From Spirosoma sp. (GTDB lineage: Bacteria > Bacteroidota > Bacteroidia > Cytophagales > Spirosomataceae), in NCBI RefSeq assembly GCF_026391055.1, contig NZ_JAPLET010000015.1, positions 434,001 through 498,000 on the forward strand: a DNA stretch of 64,000 bases, given 5' to 3'. The notes beneath the pieces were generated by a model. The model did no database searches and was not told the origin of the DNA. It saw nothing but the letters and a program-made list of their open reading frames with translations. Below are positions 17,293-27,500 of this stretch, one piece after another. The translations under genes were made by a program, and so were the position numbers. How positions within the stretch are numbered: position 1 is the first letter of the stretch; the number at the start of each line of letters is the position of its first letter.

Positions 17293-18534
17293 TTATTTTG
17301 CCCGGATGGCGATTACGGGGTCAAGACGGGCGGCCGAGAACGCCGGAACGATACCCGAAATGATTCCGATGGCGCTCGAAACGCCCAGGCCAAGAGCAAT
17401 GTTACTCGCCGAAAGAACCAGCTCCAGGCTACCTAAACTCATGAACGATAGCAAGTACACAAGAAAGATACCGGTCAGCCCACCAACGAGACTCAGCAGA
17501 ACGGCCTCAAAGAGAAATTGAAACAGAATAACGTAGTTCTTGGCCCCCAGCGATTTCTGGATACCGATAATATTGGTGCGCTCTTTTACGCTGACGAACA
17601 TAATGTTGGCAATTCCGAAACCACCAATCAGAATAGAAAAACCGCCGATTACCCATCCCGCTACTGTCAGAACCGAAAAAATTCCCCCAATTGCCTGAGC
17701 AGCCGCTTCGGGCCGATTGATGGCAAAATTGTCGTCCTGTACGGGTCGCAAACCGCGTCGTGTACGTAAGAGCCCCCGAATTTCGCTCTCCAGTTCGAGA
17801 AGTCCCTCATCGGTGTCGTACCCTTTGACGGTGATGGTGAGGTTAGGGTTGATGGAGTTGAACATCTTGGCAAAGGCACCATAAGGAATCAGACATTTGA
17901 TATCGGGGTTGCCGCCTACGTTGAGCAGGCTTTCACCCTTCTTGCGTTGTACACCGATGACCGTAAAATTAAGGCCGCTGATCTTGAAGGTTTTGCCAAC
18001 GGGGTCTTCGCCGGGGAACAGGTTTTCGGCTACGTCGGAGCCAATGATCGCTACGTTGCGGGATACATCAATTTCCTGCTGTGTAAAATAACGGCCGTTC
18101 TCAATCGGCACATCTGAGATTATGTTATAATCCAGCGTTGTTCCCTGAATCAGGGATGACATACTGTTATTCTCCCGCTTAACCGTGACGCGCCCTCTGA
18201 AACTCATAGCCACAACGGCCTTAGCATTTTCCAGTCGTTCACTCAGGAATTTATATTCAGAATACTTCGGCTCAGGCCGCTGAAAGAATTTCCACCATTG
18301 ATACTCTCCGCCAAAAGACCAGGGCATCTTCTGCACGTAAACGACTTTATCGCCAATGAACGACAGGCTGGTACGGATGCTTCCTTCCAGCGAATCGACC
18401 AACGTGAAAACGGCGATGATTGCAAAAATACCAATGGTCACGCCCAGCAGCGAAAGCAGCGTACGCAGCAGATTCGACCGCAGTGCCTGCCATGCGAACC
18501 GAAAACTTTCAAAAGTCTGACGAAGGAACTTCAC
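17293..18534 (-). CDS. MacB/FtsX-type ABC transporter permease, short form
   Basis: About 414 residues from the GTG at 18534. I prefer this to the ATG at 18579, because the extra 15 residues are encoded by a GAAAGAGTGAAAGAG-like intergenic repeat. Family features are an N-terminal membrane helix (LLSLLGVTIGIFAIIAVFTL), a periplasmic MacB_PCD domain, and three C-terminal helices beginning after RTNIIGIQKSLGAKN. It has the 4-helix MacB layout, unlike the about 800-residue double-FtsX permeases further on. MacB-type systems drive extrusion or envelope work using a separate ATPase; none is adjacent. Confidence 0.85.
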   Translation of the reverse strand: MKFLRQTFESFRFAWQALRSNLLRTLLSLLGVTIGIFAIIAVFTLVDSLEGSIRTSLSFIGDKVVYVQKMPWSFGGEYQWWKFFQRPEPKYSEYKFLSERLENAKAVVAMSFRGRVTVKRENNSMSSLIQGTTLDYNIISDVPIENGRYFTQQEIDVSRNVAIIGSDVAENLFPGEDPVGKTFKISGLNFTVIGVQRKKGESLLNVGGNPDIKCLIPYGAFAKMFNSINPNLTITVKGYDTDEGLLELESEIRGLLRTRRGLRPVQDDNFAINRPEAAAQAIGGIFSVLTVAGWVIGGFSILIGGFGIANIMFVSVKERTNIIGIQKSLGAKNYVILFQFLFEAVLLSLVGGLTGIFLVYLLSFMSLGSLELVLSASNIALGLGVSSAIGIISGIVPAFSAARLDPVIAIRAK

Positions 18535-18686
18535 CTGATTTAAAGAGCGAAAGAGTGAAAGAGTGAACGGCCATTTCACCGAACGGATGTTTTGCCATTC
18601 TAACTCCAGCTATGAAAGTACGATAATGACGCTGCTTCCCCAAACCATTTTGGACAAGTATAAGCTTCGGGCGGATAAGTGGTGGA

Positions 18687-18717
18687 TTTGGGTATCGTCG
18701 GGATAACGTTATTTTTG
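18687..18717 (+). promoter_or_regulatory. Bacteroidota sigma-A-type promoter for the gamma-glutamyltransferase gene
   Basis: TTTG at 18687-18690, a 19-bp spacer, then TATTTTTG at 18710-18717 match the -33 TTTG and -7 TAnnTTTG consensus known for this phylum. The ATG follows 34 bp downstream. Confidence 0.75.
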
Positions 18718-18751
18718 TAAATCAACACGATGCAACCGCAATAGAATCTCC

Positions 18752-20560
18752 ATGAATATACGTCTCGTTCCTTATTACTACCTGCTCGGATTTACCCTGG
18801 TGGTCGCTTCCTGCAAGACACAGTCGACCACAACCACAACCGCCGATACGAAAGTTAAGCAAAGCCAGGGTGTGTACCAATACCGCGATGAGGACCCAAC
18901 GGTAAAGCCGTTTTTCTCGGATCGGGTGGGTGTAATCGGGCGCAATGGCATGGTGGCATCGGCTCACCCGGAGGCTTCGCAGGTGGGACTGGCTATTTTG
19001 AAGGGGGGGGGTAATGCGGTTGATGCGGCCGTAGCCGTGCAGTTTGCGCTGGCGGTGGTGTATCCCGGTGCGGGAAATATTGGCGGGGGCGGCTTTATGG
19101 TGTATCGGGACAAGGCCGGGAAAGCCTACTCGCTCGATTACCGGGAAAAAGCCCCCGGACGGGCTACCCAGAATATGTACCTCGACTCGCTGGGCAATGT
19201 ACGGCCGGGCTTGAGCATCAGCGGGCATCTGGCCAGTGGCGTACCCGGTTCGGTTGACGGGATGGTCGAAGCCCATAAGCGGTTTGGAAAGTTAACCTGG
19301 GCGCAGGTGTTACAGCCTGCCATCGACCTCGCCAGCAAAGGCTTTCCGCTTACGGAACGGGATGCCCTCGGGCTCAACCGGATTAAAACGGACCTGAACA
19401 CGATTAATCCCGGCAAAGCGTATTTTCTAAAAAGTACCGCGCCAACCGATACTATATCTTGGCATAAGGGCGATTTGCTGATACAGGCCGATCTGGCCAA
19501 AACCCTCCAGCGCATTCAGGCGCAGGGGCGGGCGGGCTTTTACGAGGGCGAAACGGCTCGTCTGCTAGCCGAAGAAATGATAAGCGGCAAAGGCCTGATC
19601 ACCGAAGAGGACCTGAAAAACTACCACTCCATCTGGCGCGATCCGATCCTGGCGGCCTACAAAAACTACAACGTTATTACCATGCCGCCTACCTCAAGTG
19701 GTGGCATCGCCCTGGTGCAGATGATGCGCTTTACGGAGCCCTACCCGCTGCGTAAATGGGGATGGAATCGGGACAGCACCGTGCAGGTCATGATCGAAGC
19801 CGAACGACGGGTCTATGCCGACCGGGCCAAGTTTCTGGGTGACCCCGATTTTGTGAAAGTTCCCGCTACACAACTGATGAGCCCTGAGTACCTGCGCACC
19901 CGCTGGACGGACTTCTCCTGGGCCAAAGCAACCGATAGCCGGGCGGTGCGTGGCGGTACCATTCCAGGTTACGAGAGTCTGGAAACCACTCACTTTTCGG
20001 TGGTCGACAAAGAAGGCAATGCCGTGAGTATTACCACCACGCTCAACGGTGGCTACGGTAGCCGGGTCGTGATTGGTGGTGCCGGCTTCTTCATGAATAA
20101 CGAAATGGACGATTTCAGCATAAAGCCGGGGTCGCCAAACATGTACGGACTGATTGGCAACCAGGCAAATGCCATTGCGCCCCATAAGCGTATGCTTTCA
20201 TCCATGACTCCCACCATTCTGGAGAAAGACGGCAAATTGTTCATGGTGGTAGGCACGCCCGGTGGGTCAACGATCATGACATCGGTATACCAGACGATTC
20301 TGAACGTTATTGAGCACGGCATGACCATGCAGCAGTCGGTCAATGCGCTGAAGTTTCACCACCAGTGGCTGCCCGACAAAACGATTTTCGAAAATGGGGC
20401 TTTTTCCAGCACTACTATCGAAGCGTTGAAAAGTCGTGGCTATAGTCTGGAACAACTCAGCAACACCCTTGGCCGTATGGACTGCGTGCTGGTGCGCCCC
20501 GACGGCTCCTACGAAGGCGCATCTGATCCCAGAGCGGATAATACGGCACGAGGCTACTGA
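18752..20560 (+). CDS. ggt: Gamma-glutamyltransferase lipoprotein
   Basis: A 602-residue N-terminal-nucleophile hydrolase with a lipobox (TLVVASC), so it is probably membrane-anchored in the periplasm or at the surface. The precursor should cleave itself before Thr412 in ETTHFSVVDKEG, as in other GGTs. The glycine-rich oxyanion loop is seen later (GTPGGSTIM). GGT hydrolyses glutathione and gamma-glutamyl peptides or transfers the glutamyl group. The coding region contains nine consecutive G bases (19003-19011) encoding the GGG of a conserved GGGNAVDAA motif, a possible slippage site. A well-spaced promoter lies just upstream. Confidence 0.92.
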   Translation: MNIRLVPYYYLLGFTLVVASCKTQSTTTTTADTKVKQSQGVYQYRDEDPTVKPFFSDRVGVIGRNGMVASAHPEASQVGLAILKGGGNAVDAAVAVQFALAVVYPGAGNIGGGGFMVYRDKAGKAYSLDYREKAPGRATQNMYLDSLGNVRPGLSISGHLASGVPGSVDGMVEAHKRFGKLTWAQVLQPAIDLASKGFPLTERDALGLNRIKTDLNTINPGKAYFLKSTAPTDTISWHKGDLLIQADLAKTLQRIQAQGRAGFYEGETARLLAEEMISGKGLITEEDLKNYHSIWRDPILAAYKNYNVITMPPTSSGGIALVQMMRFTEPYPLRKWGWNRDSTVQVMIEAERRVYADRAKFLGDPDFVKVPATQLMSPEYLRTRWTDFSWAKATDSRAVRGGTIPGYESLETTHFSVVDKEGNAVSITTTLNGGYGSRVVIGGAGFFMNNEMDDFSIKPGSPNMYGLIGNQANAIAPHKRMLSSMTPTILEKDGKLFMVVGTPGGSTIMTSVYQTILNVIEHGMTMQQSVNALKFHHQWLPDKTIFENGAFSSTTIEALKSRGYSLEQLSNTLGRMDCVLVRPDGSYEGASDPRADNTARGY

Positions 20561-20634
20561 TTATTGCCGGAGACACGTTTCGCTAAACGTGCGTTAAGGG
20601 ATTTCCTCAACTGTCACTGGTGGATGACCAATAT

Positions 20635-22173
20635 TTAGTCATCCGCCAGCACTCTGTAGTCAGGGTCTTCCAGAATATTCACATCAATAAGTTTTTCCGC
20701 ATTTGCCAGCAAGCGTCGGCAATCGGGGCTTAGGTGTTTGAGGTGAATCGTTTTGCCCGCCTGCTGGTAGCTGCTGGTCAGCTTGCTTAAGGCTTCGATG
20801 CCCGACATGTCAGCAACCCGGCTATCTTTGAAGTCGACAATTACTTCGTTTGGATCACCGGCTACGTCGAACTTTTCCCGAAACGCCATCACGGAGCCGA
20901 AGAACAGTGGCCCGTACAATTCGTAATGTTTTGCCCCTGCCTCATCAACGTATTTCCGGGCTCGGATCCGGCGGGCGTTTTCCCAGGCAAACACCAGCGC
21001 CGAGATGATGACGCCGATTAGTACGGCCAGCGCCAGGTTATGAAATAACACCGTAATACCCGCCACCAGTACCATAACCAACACATCGTGCCAGGGCATT
21101 TTGCCGAAGGTTTTCAAGCTGGCCCACTCGAACGTGCCGATGGCGACCATGATCATCACGCCCGTGAGTGCTGCCATCGGTAGCTTTTCAATGATCGGCG
21201 CGCCAACGATAATAAAGAACAGCAGCATAACTGAAGCCACGATACCCGACAGGCGGGCCCGTGCACCGGACGAGATATTGATCAGGCTCTGGCCAATCAT
21301 GGCGCAGCCGCCCATACCCGACAGAAAGCCGCTCGTGACATTAGCCAATCCCTGTGCTACGCACTCTTTATTGCCCCGGCCGCGGGTCTGGGTAATTTCA
21401 TCGATCAGATTTAGAGTCAGCAAGCTTTCGATCAGGCCCACACCGGCTACAATGAGCGCATAGGGGAAAATAATTGAGAGCGTTTCGAGCGTAAAGGGTA
21501 CGGCCGGAATGTGAAAAGGAGGGAAGCCGCCCTGTATTGACGCGATATCGCCAACGGTACGGGTGTCGATGTTAAGGCCAATGGTTAGTAACGAAACGGT
21601 GATAATAGCCACCAGCGAGGCCGGAACGGCTTTGGTTAGTCGCGGCAGGCCCCAGATGATGAGCATCGTCAGCGCGACCAGCCCCAGTAACATGAAGAGG
21701 GGTGGCCCGGTCATCCAGTAGAGGGTACCCGTCGCATCGGCCACCTTAAACTGGTCCATCTGCGACAGGAAAATGACAATGGCCAGCCCGTTAACAAACC
21801 CGAACATGACGGGATGGGGCACCAGTCGAATAAATTTTCCAAGCCGGAAAACACCCGCCAGTATCTGAATGAGCCCGGCCAGCACTACCGTTGCAAAGAT
21901 GTACTCGACACCGTGACTCTTAACGAGCGCGACGATCACTACAGCGACGGCACCTGTTGCGCCGGAGATCATACCCGGTCGTCCACCCAGTACAGCCGTA
22001 ACCAGACCCATTACAAACGCAGCATATAAGCCCGTCAGGGGTGAAAGACCGGCGATTAGGGCAAAGGCAACGGCTTCGGGAATGAGTGCAAGGGCTACCG
22101 TTAAGCCGGAAAGTATTTCGTTTTTATAGTCGACGCGTTGTTTGAAGTCGAATAAATTCACGTATTGATTCAT
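20635..22173 (-). CDS. SulP-family anion transporter with STAS domain
   Basis: A 512-residue protein. The membrane domain starts with GLTVALALIPEAVAFALIAG and contains GLYAAFV and FVNGLAIVI, characteristic of SLC26/SulP. A cytoplasmic STAS domain occupies about residues 405-510 (DFKDSRVADMSGIEALSKL). SulP proteins carry sulfate, bicarbonate or related anions across the inner membrane. The gene is convergent with ggt, 74 bp apart. No sulfate-assimilation or carbonic-anhydrase gene is close by to hint at the substrate. Confidence 0.92.
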   Translation of the reverse strand: MNQYVNLFDFKQRVDYKNEILSGLTVALALIPEAVAFALIAGLSPLTGLYAAFVMGLVTAVLGGRPGMISGATGAVAVVIVALVKSHGVEYIFATVVLAGLIQILAGVFRLGKFIRLVPHPVMFGFVNGLAIVIFLSQMDQFKVADATGTLYWMTGPPLFMLLGLVALTMLIIWGLPRLTKAVPASLVAIITVSLLTIGLNIDTRTVGDIASIQGGFPPFHIPAVPFTLETLSIIFPYALIVAGVGLIESLLTLNLIDEITQTRGRGNKECVAQGLANVTSGFLSGMGGCAMIGQSLINISSGARARLSGIVASVMLLFFIIVGAPIIEKLPMAALTGVMIMVAIGTFEWASLKTFGKMPWHDVLVMVLVAGITVLFHNLALAVLIGVIISALVFAWENARRIRARKYVDEAGAKHYELYGPLFFGSVMAFREKFDVAGDPNEVIVDFKDSRVADMSGIEALSKLTSSYQQAGKTIHLKHLSPDCRRLLANAEKLIDVNILEDPDYRVLADD

Positions 22174-22648
22174 TGAAATTTAGCCTGATAGACAAAAAAG
22201 GACCCACTAACCGATGAGCATCGGCCAGCATTACACATGCGCTACGAAAAGCAGGTGCTTTAAATCAGGGGGGAGTAACCGGATAGAGCGAAGAGGGGGC
22301 TATCATATCATAAAGGTAGGCCTTTTTGGCTCAAGACTTGACCGTTAAGAGAGCGAAGAAACGCGGCAATTCAATAATCCTTAAATGGATGCTAATTAAT
22401 AGACTAATAGTTAAAGAGACATGAGTCATCGCGTCTTTTAGTCTGTTCGGTTGCTGAAGCTCAAAGTGATCTTGGTGGCGAACTGATCTCGCTGATGAGT
22501 TAGTTGGCTAGATGATCGGCATAGTCTGTGACTATGCCCAACGTCCTGAGGAAACGAGCGGTTACTGCTTTCAACGACGCAGATCGCCCCTGAATGTCGG
22601 AAACCTTCTATTGATCGATGCTATTTAATGGGTTAGTGAGTAAAGAAA
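22174..22648. other. Gene-free region upstream of the SulP gene
   Basis: No convincing coding frame. A perfect 9-bp hairpin (GGCATAGTC 22518-22526 with 22530-22538, TGT loop) and a longer imperfect stem around 22402-22443 (AGACTAA with TTAGTCT, enclosing AAAGAGAC/GCGTCTTT) are visible. These could belong to the SulP leader region or to a small RNA. I see nothing decisive. Confidence 0.45.
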
Positions 22649-22679
22649 AGGCCCTACTCTAATGAATAGAATAGGGCCT
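22649..22679 (-). terminator. Intrinsic terminator of the DUF1080 gene
   Basis: AGGCCCTA and TAGGGCCT close an AT-rich stem-loop spanning 22649-22679; on the minus strand it is followed by TTTTCTTT. It lies 22 bp past the stop codon at 22701. Confidence 0.8.
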
Positions 22680-22700
22680 CATAAGTTGAATTCAGGGATA

Positions 22701-23381
22701 TTACAATTCCCGAATTTTAATGTTCCGGTACCAAACACGCTCTTTGGGGCTGTGGTTTTGCAGGGCTATTTTGCCTTTAGCATGGGGAGTTGCATAAGGC
22801 CAGCTGGCAAATTTACTTTTGGCTACCAGCGCCTTCCACTCATCAGAGCCATACTGGTAATCGACCAACTTTTTGCCGTTCAGGAAGTGCTCAACGTGAT
22901 TTTTGTTGACCACAATGCGGCCTTTGTTCCACTCGCCGGGTGCTTTGGCAACGCTGAAATCCGAAGGGGGAATCATGTCGTAGTTGGCACCGGTCATCTG
23001 GGTGTCTTTCAGCTTGTAGGGTTTGCCGTCGCCATCCAGATAGCCCTTATCGTCTATAACCTGATATTCCGGACCCGACATGTAAGTCGATTTAATATCG
23101 GGGTTGTCGATGATTTTGTAAACAACACCACTGTTGCTGCCTTTAGGAATTTTAAACTCGAACTCCAGGTCAAAGTTCTCGTATTCTTTGTCGGTCACAA
23201 GGTCGCCACCGGTACCGTCGGGTGTAAGGGCGCCGTCTTCGATAGACCAGCCAACTACGCCATCTTTGTGGTAGCTATGCCAGCCTTTAATGGTTTTACC
23301 GTCGAATAGAGCCGTCCATTTGGGAGGTGCAGTAAACGCAAAGGCGCCGAGCAAAAGGCAGGGAAGAAGTAGCTTTTTCAT
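22701..23381 (-). CDS. DUF1080 (3-keto-disaccharide hydrolase-like) secreted protein
   Basis: A 226-residue protein with a signal peptide (LLLPCLLLGAFAFTAPP). The concanavalin-like DUF1080 fold follows: WTALFDGKTIKGWHSY, YENFDLEFEFKIPKGSNSGV, YQVIDDKG, and a C-terminal VWYRNIKIREL. The length and strand order are standard for the family, which is widespread in Bacteroidota and Planctomycetota. The gene stands alone between a terminator and a hairpin repeat, so no pathway partner is visible. Confidence 0.9.
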   Translation of the reverse strand: MKKLLLPCLLLGAFAFTAPPKWTALFDGKTIKGWHSYHKDGVVGWSIEDGALTPDGTGGDLVTDKEYENFDLEFEFKIPKGSNSGVVYKIIDNPDIKSTYMSGPEYQVIDDKGYLDGDGKPYKLKDTQMTGANYDMIPPSDFSVAKAPGEWNKGRIVVNKNHVEHFLNGKKLVDYQYGSDEWKALVAKSKFASWPYATPHAKGKIALQNHSPKERVWYRNIKIREL

Positions 23382-23423
23382 GTAGTTTGGAATTTTAGGC
23401 TAAATGTAAGTTTAAACCGCAAA

Positions 23424-23490
23424 GAGCGCAAAGGAGGAGCAAAGGTCGCTAAGTCTTTTTCTCTGCGATCCTTGCTCCTCCTTTGCGCTC
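23424..23490. repeat. Long imperfect palindrome
   Basis: Two 26-nt arms (23424-23449 and 23465-23490; 24 of 26 complementary, beginning GAGCGCAAAGGAGGAGC) surround a 15-nt T-rich loop, between two minus-strand genes. The GCAAAGAGCGCAAAGG style resembles extragenic palindromes seen in related genomes. It may terminate the 23512 gene. Confidence 0.7.
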
Positions 23491-23511
23491 ACTGCAAATA
23501 GTATTGGAAAA

Positions 23512-24513
23512 TTAACTCGCCATGTCGCGGGCGGCTTGCGGGTCGTTGTATTTGCGATCCAGCCCTTCCGTCGATTTCTGGTCGGAGCGGTCCGGGCCGG
23601 AAATCATATCCTGTGCGGTCACACTGCTCTCATCGGCCAGTTCGCGGGGGAGGTTTTGGGCTTCCTTCGCTTCCTCGGGGCGTTCGCCCGGCTGATTGGC
23701 ATGTGTATCTTTCGCGTTAACATCGTACGGACGGGCGGCATTGCCGGTATCGGGTTTATCTTCCATTCCCTCATCGTCGGGACCGGCGGCTGCTCCCTGA
23801 TACGCTGTTCCGGCAACGGTTTCGCTCGTTTCTAGGTCGTCAGGAGGCATTACACTGGGCAAACCCGAAGTGAAGGTACTCAACGAACCCGCATTGATCT
23901 CGTGCGAGCGGTCAGGCTGGTCTGGCTCCTGAATCTCGGGCGTGGTTGGGTTCGGTGAACCGGGTAAATCCGGGATTTCAGGACCAGGAACCGGTGGTGC
24001 CGGTGGCGTCTCGGGAATGCCCGGTACTGGCTGCATGGGGTCTGGTGTACCTGGTGTTTGCGGAATCATGTCGGCAGAAGGATAGTTTCCGCCAATGAAA
24101 TTCCAGCCATTAAATGAATTTGTTTTCGTTTCGGGCGATTCGTCTTCCGAGGGGAGCCCCGTATTAACAGCTGAACCGGCGTCGGGGTTGCCCGTGATAT
24201 CGCCAACGGCAATTGGATCGTCCGGCATTACTGAAGGGTCGAACATTGTGCCTGCCCGTAGAGCCGCATCCGAGTTCTCGTATTTCTTTTTATCATCGCC
24301 GGTTAAGGCCCGTTCTTCGTCGCTTCCCAGCCGAATACGGGGCATATCATCAGAGACATCATCCTCTGTATCGCCCATAGCGACCAGCTTGCCATCTACC
24401 AGCTTCACCATATTGGTTTCGGCCTGATCTGCACTGAACATCGTTTCAGCGTGTTCGCTGGAGACTGTGTCGGCCTGTCTGGCTCCATCGGAGAGATTTG
24501 CGTTGTTTTCCAT
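23512..24513 (-). CDS. Unrecognised acidic, proline-rich protein
   Basis: A 333-residue protein without signal peptide or membrane segment. The first about 130 residues are polar and acidic. The middle (about 140-205) is a run of PGxP/PxPGxP motifs (VPGIPETPPAPPVPGPEIPD), and the tail is again acidic and Asp/Glu/Gln-rich. Such composition predicts an intrinsically disordered protein. The start (MENNANLSDGAR) has no close upstream alternative. It is flanked by the palindrome at 23424 and by the large oxidoreductase gene, whose coding end lies 64 bp upstream. No function is proposed. Confidence 0.65.
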   Translation of the reverse strand: MENNANLSDGARQADTVSSEHAETMFSADQAETNMVKLVDGKLVAMGDTEDDVSDDMPRIRLGSDEERALTGDDKKKYENSDAALRAGTMFDPSVMPDDPIAVGDITGNPDAGSAVNTGLPSEDESPETKTNSFNGWNFIGGNYPSADMIPQTPGTPDPMQPVPGIPETPPAPPVPGPEIPDLPGSPNPTTPEIQEPDQPDRSHEINAGSLSTFTSGLPSVMPPDDLETSETVAGTAYQGAAAGPDDEGMEDKPDTGNAARPYDVNAKDTHANQPGERPEEAKEAQNLPRELADESSVTAQDMISGPDRSDQKSTEGLDRKYNDPQAARDMAS

Positions 24514-24577
24514 GACAATGTGAATGTTTAAGGTCTATGGAGAACCACCAGCAAGGCAAAAGGTTTAGTTGTAAAGG

Positions 24578-27500
24578 CTACACTAGTGCGTCGAACAAAA
24601 TCTCGGCGGGATGCTGGGCTTTGCGACCAGTACCGTCTTTGATCTGGTGTCGGCAACTGGTGCCGGCTGCCGAAATAATGGCCGTTTCGGCTTGCCGGAC
24701 AGCGGGGAACAGCACCATTTCGCCAATCTGCATCGATAAGTCATAATGTTCGGCCTCGTATCCGAACGAGCCCGCCATGCCACAGCAGCCCGATGGAATC
24801 AATTGCACCGTGTAATGCTTAGGCAGCGATAGTACTTTTTTGACCGGAATCATGGACGACAGCGCTTTCTGGTGGCAGTGTCCGTGCACCTTCACCAGTT
24901 GGGCATCGGTCGTGAACAGGCTTCTGTCAATACGTCCGGCATCAGCTTCCCTAGCCAGCCATTCTTCAAACAGGAAAACGTTTTTTGCGATGCGTTCGGC
25001 GTCTTCTTTAAGTTCGTCGGGAACGAGCACCGGATATTCATCGCGGAAAGTCAGAATGGCGGAAGGCTCCAGACCGACCAGCGGTTTATCATCCGTGACG
25101 AGGTCTTTGAGCAAGGTCACGTTGCGAATGGCAATGGCCTTTGCGTCGTCCACCAGCCCCTTCGACAAATACGTTCGGCCACTTTCCACATGTTCGGGAA
25201 TGGTAACTGAATACCCCAGCCGCTGCATCAGCAAAATCGCTTTCTGACCAACCTCAACATCATTGTAATTGGTGAATTCGTCACAAAAAAATAGGAGTGA
25301 GGAGTGAGAAGCGAGGAGCGAGGAGTTGCTGACGCCTGGTTTGCCGCCGGATGGCTCCTCACTCCTCCTTTTAATCCACTTATTCAAGGTCGTTTTTGCC
25401 AGTTCGGGCATGGTGCGGTCGGGGTGGAAACCGATGGCGCGGTTGGCTGCCTTCCGGAGCGCCGGGGTGTTGTAGATGGCGTTGTACGTCCAGGGAGCAA
25501 TACTCGCCAGCGACATAAGTTTAGTGAAATTACCCACTAGGCGCGCTCGTAGCGGAATGCCTTTTTCGCGGTAGTGTTGCTGCGTAAATTCGGCTTTCAT
25601 GCGGGTCATGTCCACGCTGGATGGGCATTCGGCTTTGCAGGCTTTGCACGACAGGCACAAATCCAGTACGTCTTTAACCGCTTCGTAGTCGCTCTCAACG
25701 GCTTTTTCGGTATTGCTGTAAAAGTGCCGCAGGATGTTGGCTCGTGCGCGTGTGGTGTCGTGTTCGCGCCGGGTAGCCATGTAACTGGGGCACATGGTGC
25801 CGCCGGAGATTTCGGTTTTGCGGCAGTCGCCGGAGCCGGAGCATTTCTCGGCCAGTTCCAGCAAGCCGCCGTCTTTCGAGAAGTCGAACACGGTTTTGGG
25901 TTGCGGAATCACCACGTCCGCTTCCGAACGCAACGACTCGTTCATGGGGGGCGTGTTGACGACCTTGCCGGGGTTGAAGGTATTGTGCGGATCCCAGAGT
26001 TCTTTGACGTCTTTGCACAACTGGAAATTTTCGGGGCCGAGCATAAACGCGATGCACTCGCCCCGCAGCCGCCCGTCGCCGTGCTCGCCGGACAGTGAGC
26101 CACCGTATTTTTTGACCAGTTGCGCGGTATCCATCAGCAACGCCCGAAATTTGGCGCGCCCTTCCGATGATTTGAGATTAATGAGTGGCAACACATGAAT
26201 TTCGCCCGCCCCGGCATGAGCCGAATATTCGAGTTTGAGGCCATGATTTTCCCAGGCCATGCGGTCTAACTCGTCGATGTAGTCCGGTAAGTCGTGGACA
26301 TCGACGGCGGTATCTTCAATGACATTCGCCGGTTTATCGTCGCCGGGAATGTTATACATGATACTCAGCCCGGCTTTGCGTAATGCCCAGGGCTTTTGCG
26401 TTTCGGTATCGAACAGGATTGGATATGCGTAGCCTAATCCTTTTTCCTGGAGCGCATCGACAAAATCCTGCGCTTTCTGACTAACGCCAATAACGGTGTC
26501 GTCAAAAAACTCGACCATCAGAATGGCCTTCGGGTCGCCCTGCACAAAGGTCCGGTTTTTGGTCTGCTCGATGTTGGTTTTGGTGAGTTGCAGAATGTAA
26601 TCATCGACCAGTTCCGACGCCGAACAGGTATGCGCCAGGGCCACCAGATTGGCTTCCAGCGATTGACGAATGGTATCGAAATGCGCACACACCAGCGCCG
26701 ATTCTTTAGGTGGCAGCGGCAGCAAGTTCAGCTTGGCCTCTGTAATGAAACAGAGCGTCCCTTCCGAACCGGCAATGAGGTGGGAGAAATTGAAGAAGGG
26801 CTCCTCGCTCCTTACTCCTGGCTCCTCACTCCTTAAAGACCCCTCTGTCCAAAAGCCAACCATCGCATCCAGCGCGTAGCCCGTATTTCTTCGGCTGACG
26901 GTGGGCTTGGGGAAACCTTCGCGGATGTGTTTTTGCACATCCGGTTTGGATAGCCAATCACGGAATTGAACGTACAGGCGCTGTTCGAGGGGGCTAACGA
27001 CGTTTTCGCCCCGGCATTTGGCGTCGAACTGTTCCTGATTGAGCGGGCCGAAGGTAACTTCAGCCCCGTCGCTCAGGACGGCTTTGACTTCGAGGAGGTG
27101 GTCGCGGGTGGTGCCCCAGATAATGGAGTGCAGTCCGCAGGAGTTATTGCCGATCATCCCACCAATCATGGCCCGGCTGGCGGTGGACGTTTCAGGGCCG
27201 AAAAGCAGCCCGTGCGGTTTCAGGAAAGCGTTGAGATCGTCGCGGATAACGCCCGGCTGGACCCGTACCCACCGTTCGGCCGCGTTGATGCCAACAATGC
27301 TGCCAAAGTGTTTCGAGATGTCGACAACAATACCGCTGCCTACCACCTGCCCGGCCAGTGAAGTACCGGCCGCCCTTGGAATCAACCCCAGTTTATGCTG
27401 CTGTGCGAAACGAAGGAGTTTCTTTATATCGGCCACAGATTTGGGCAGGGCCACCGCAATCGGCATTTCCTGGTACACGGAGGCATCGGTCGCGTACAGA

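Noticed and set aside
22662-23309. 215-codon plus-strand frame opposite the DUF1080 gene
   Set aside because: It is antisense to a recognised secreted protein and begins in that gene's terminator.
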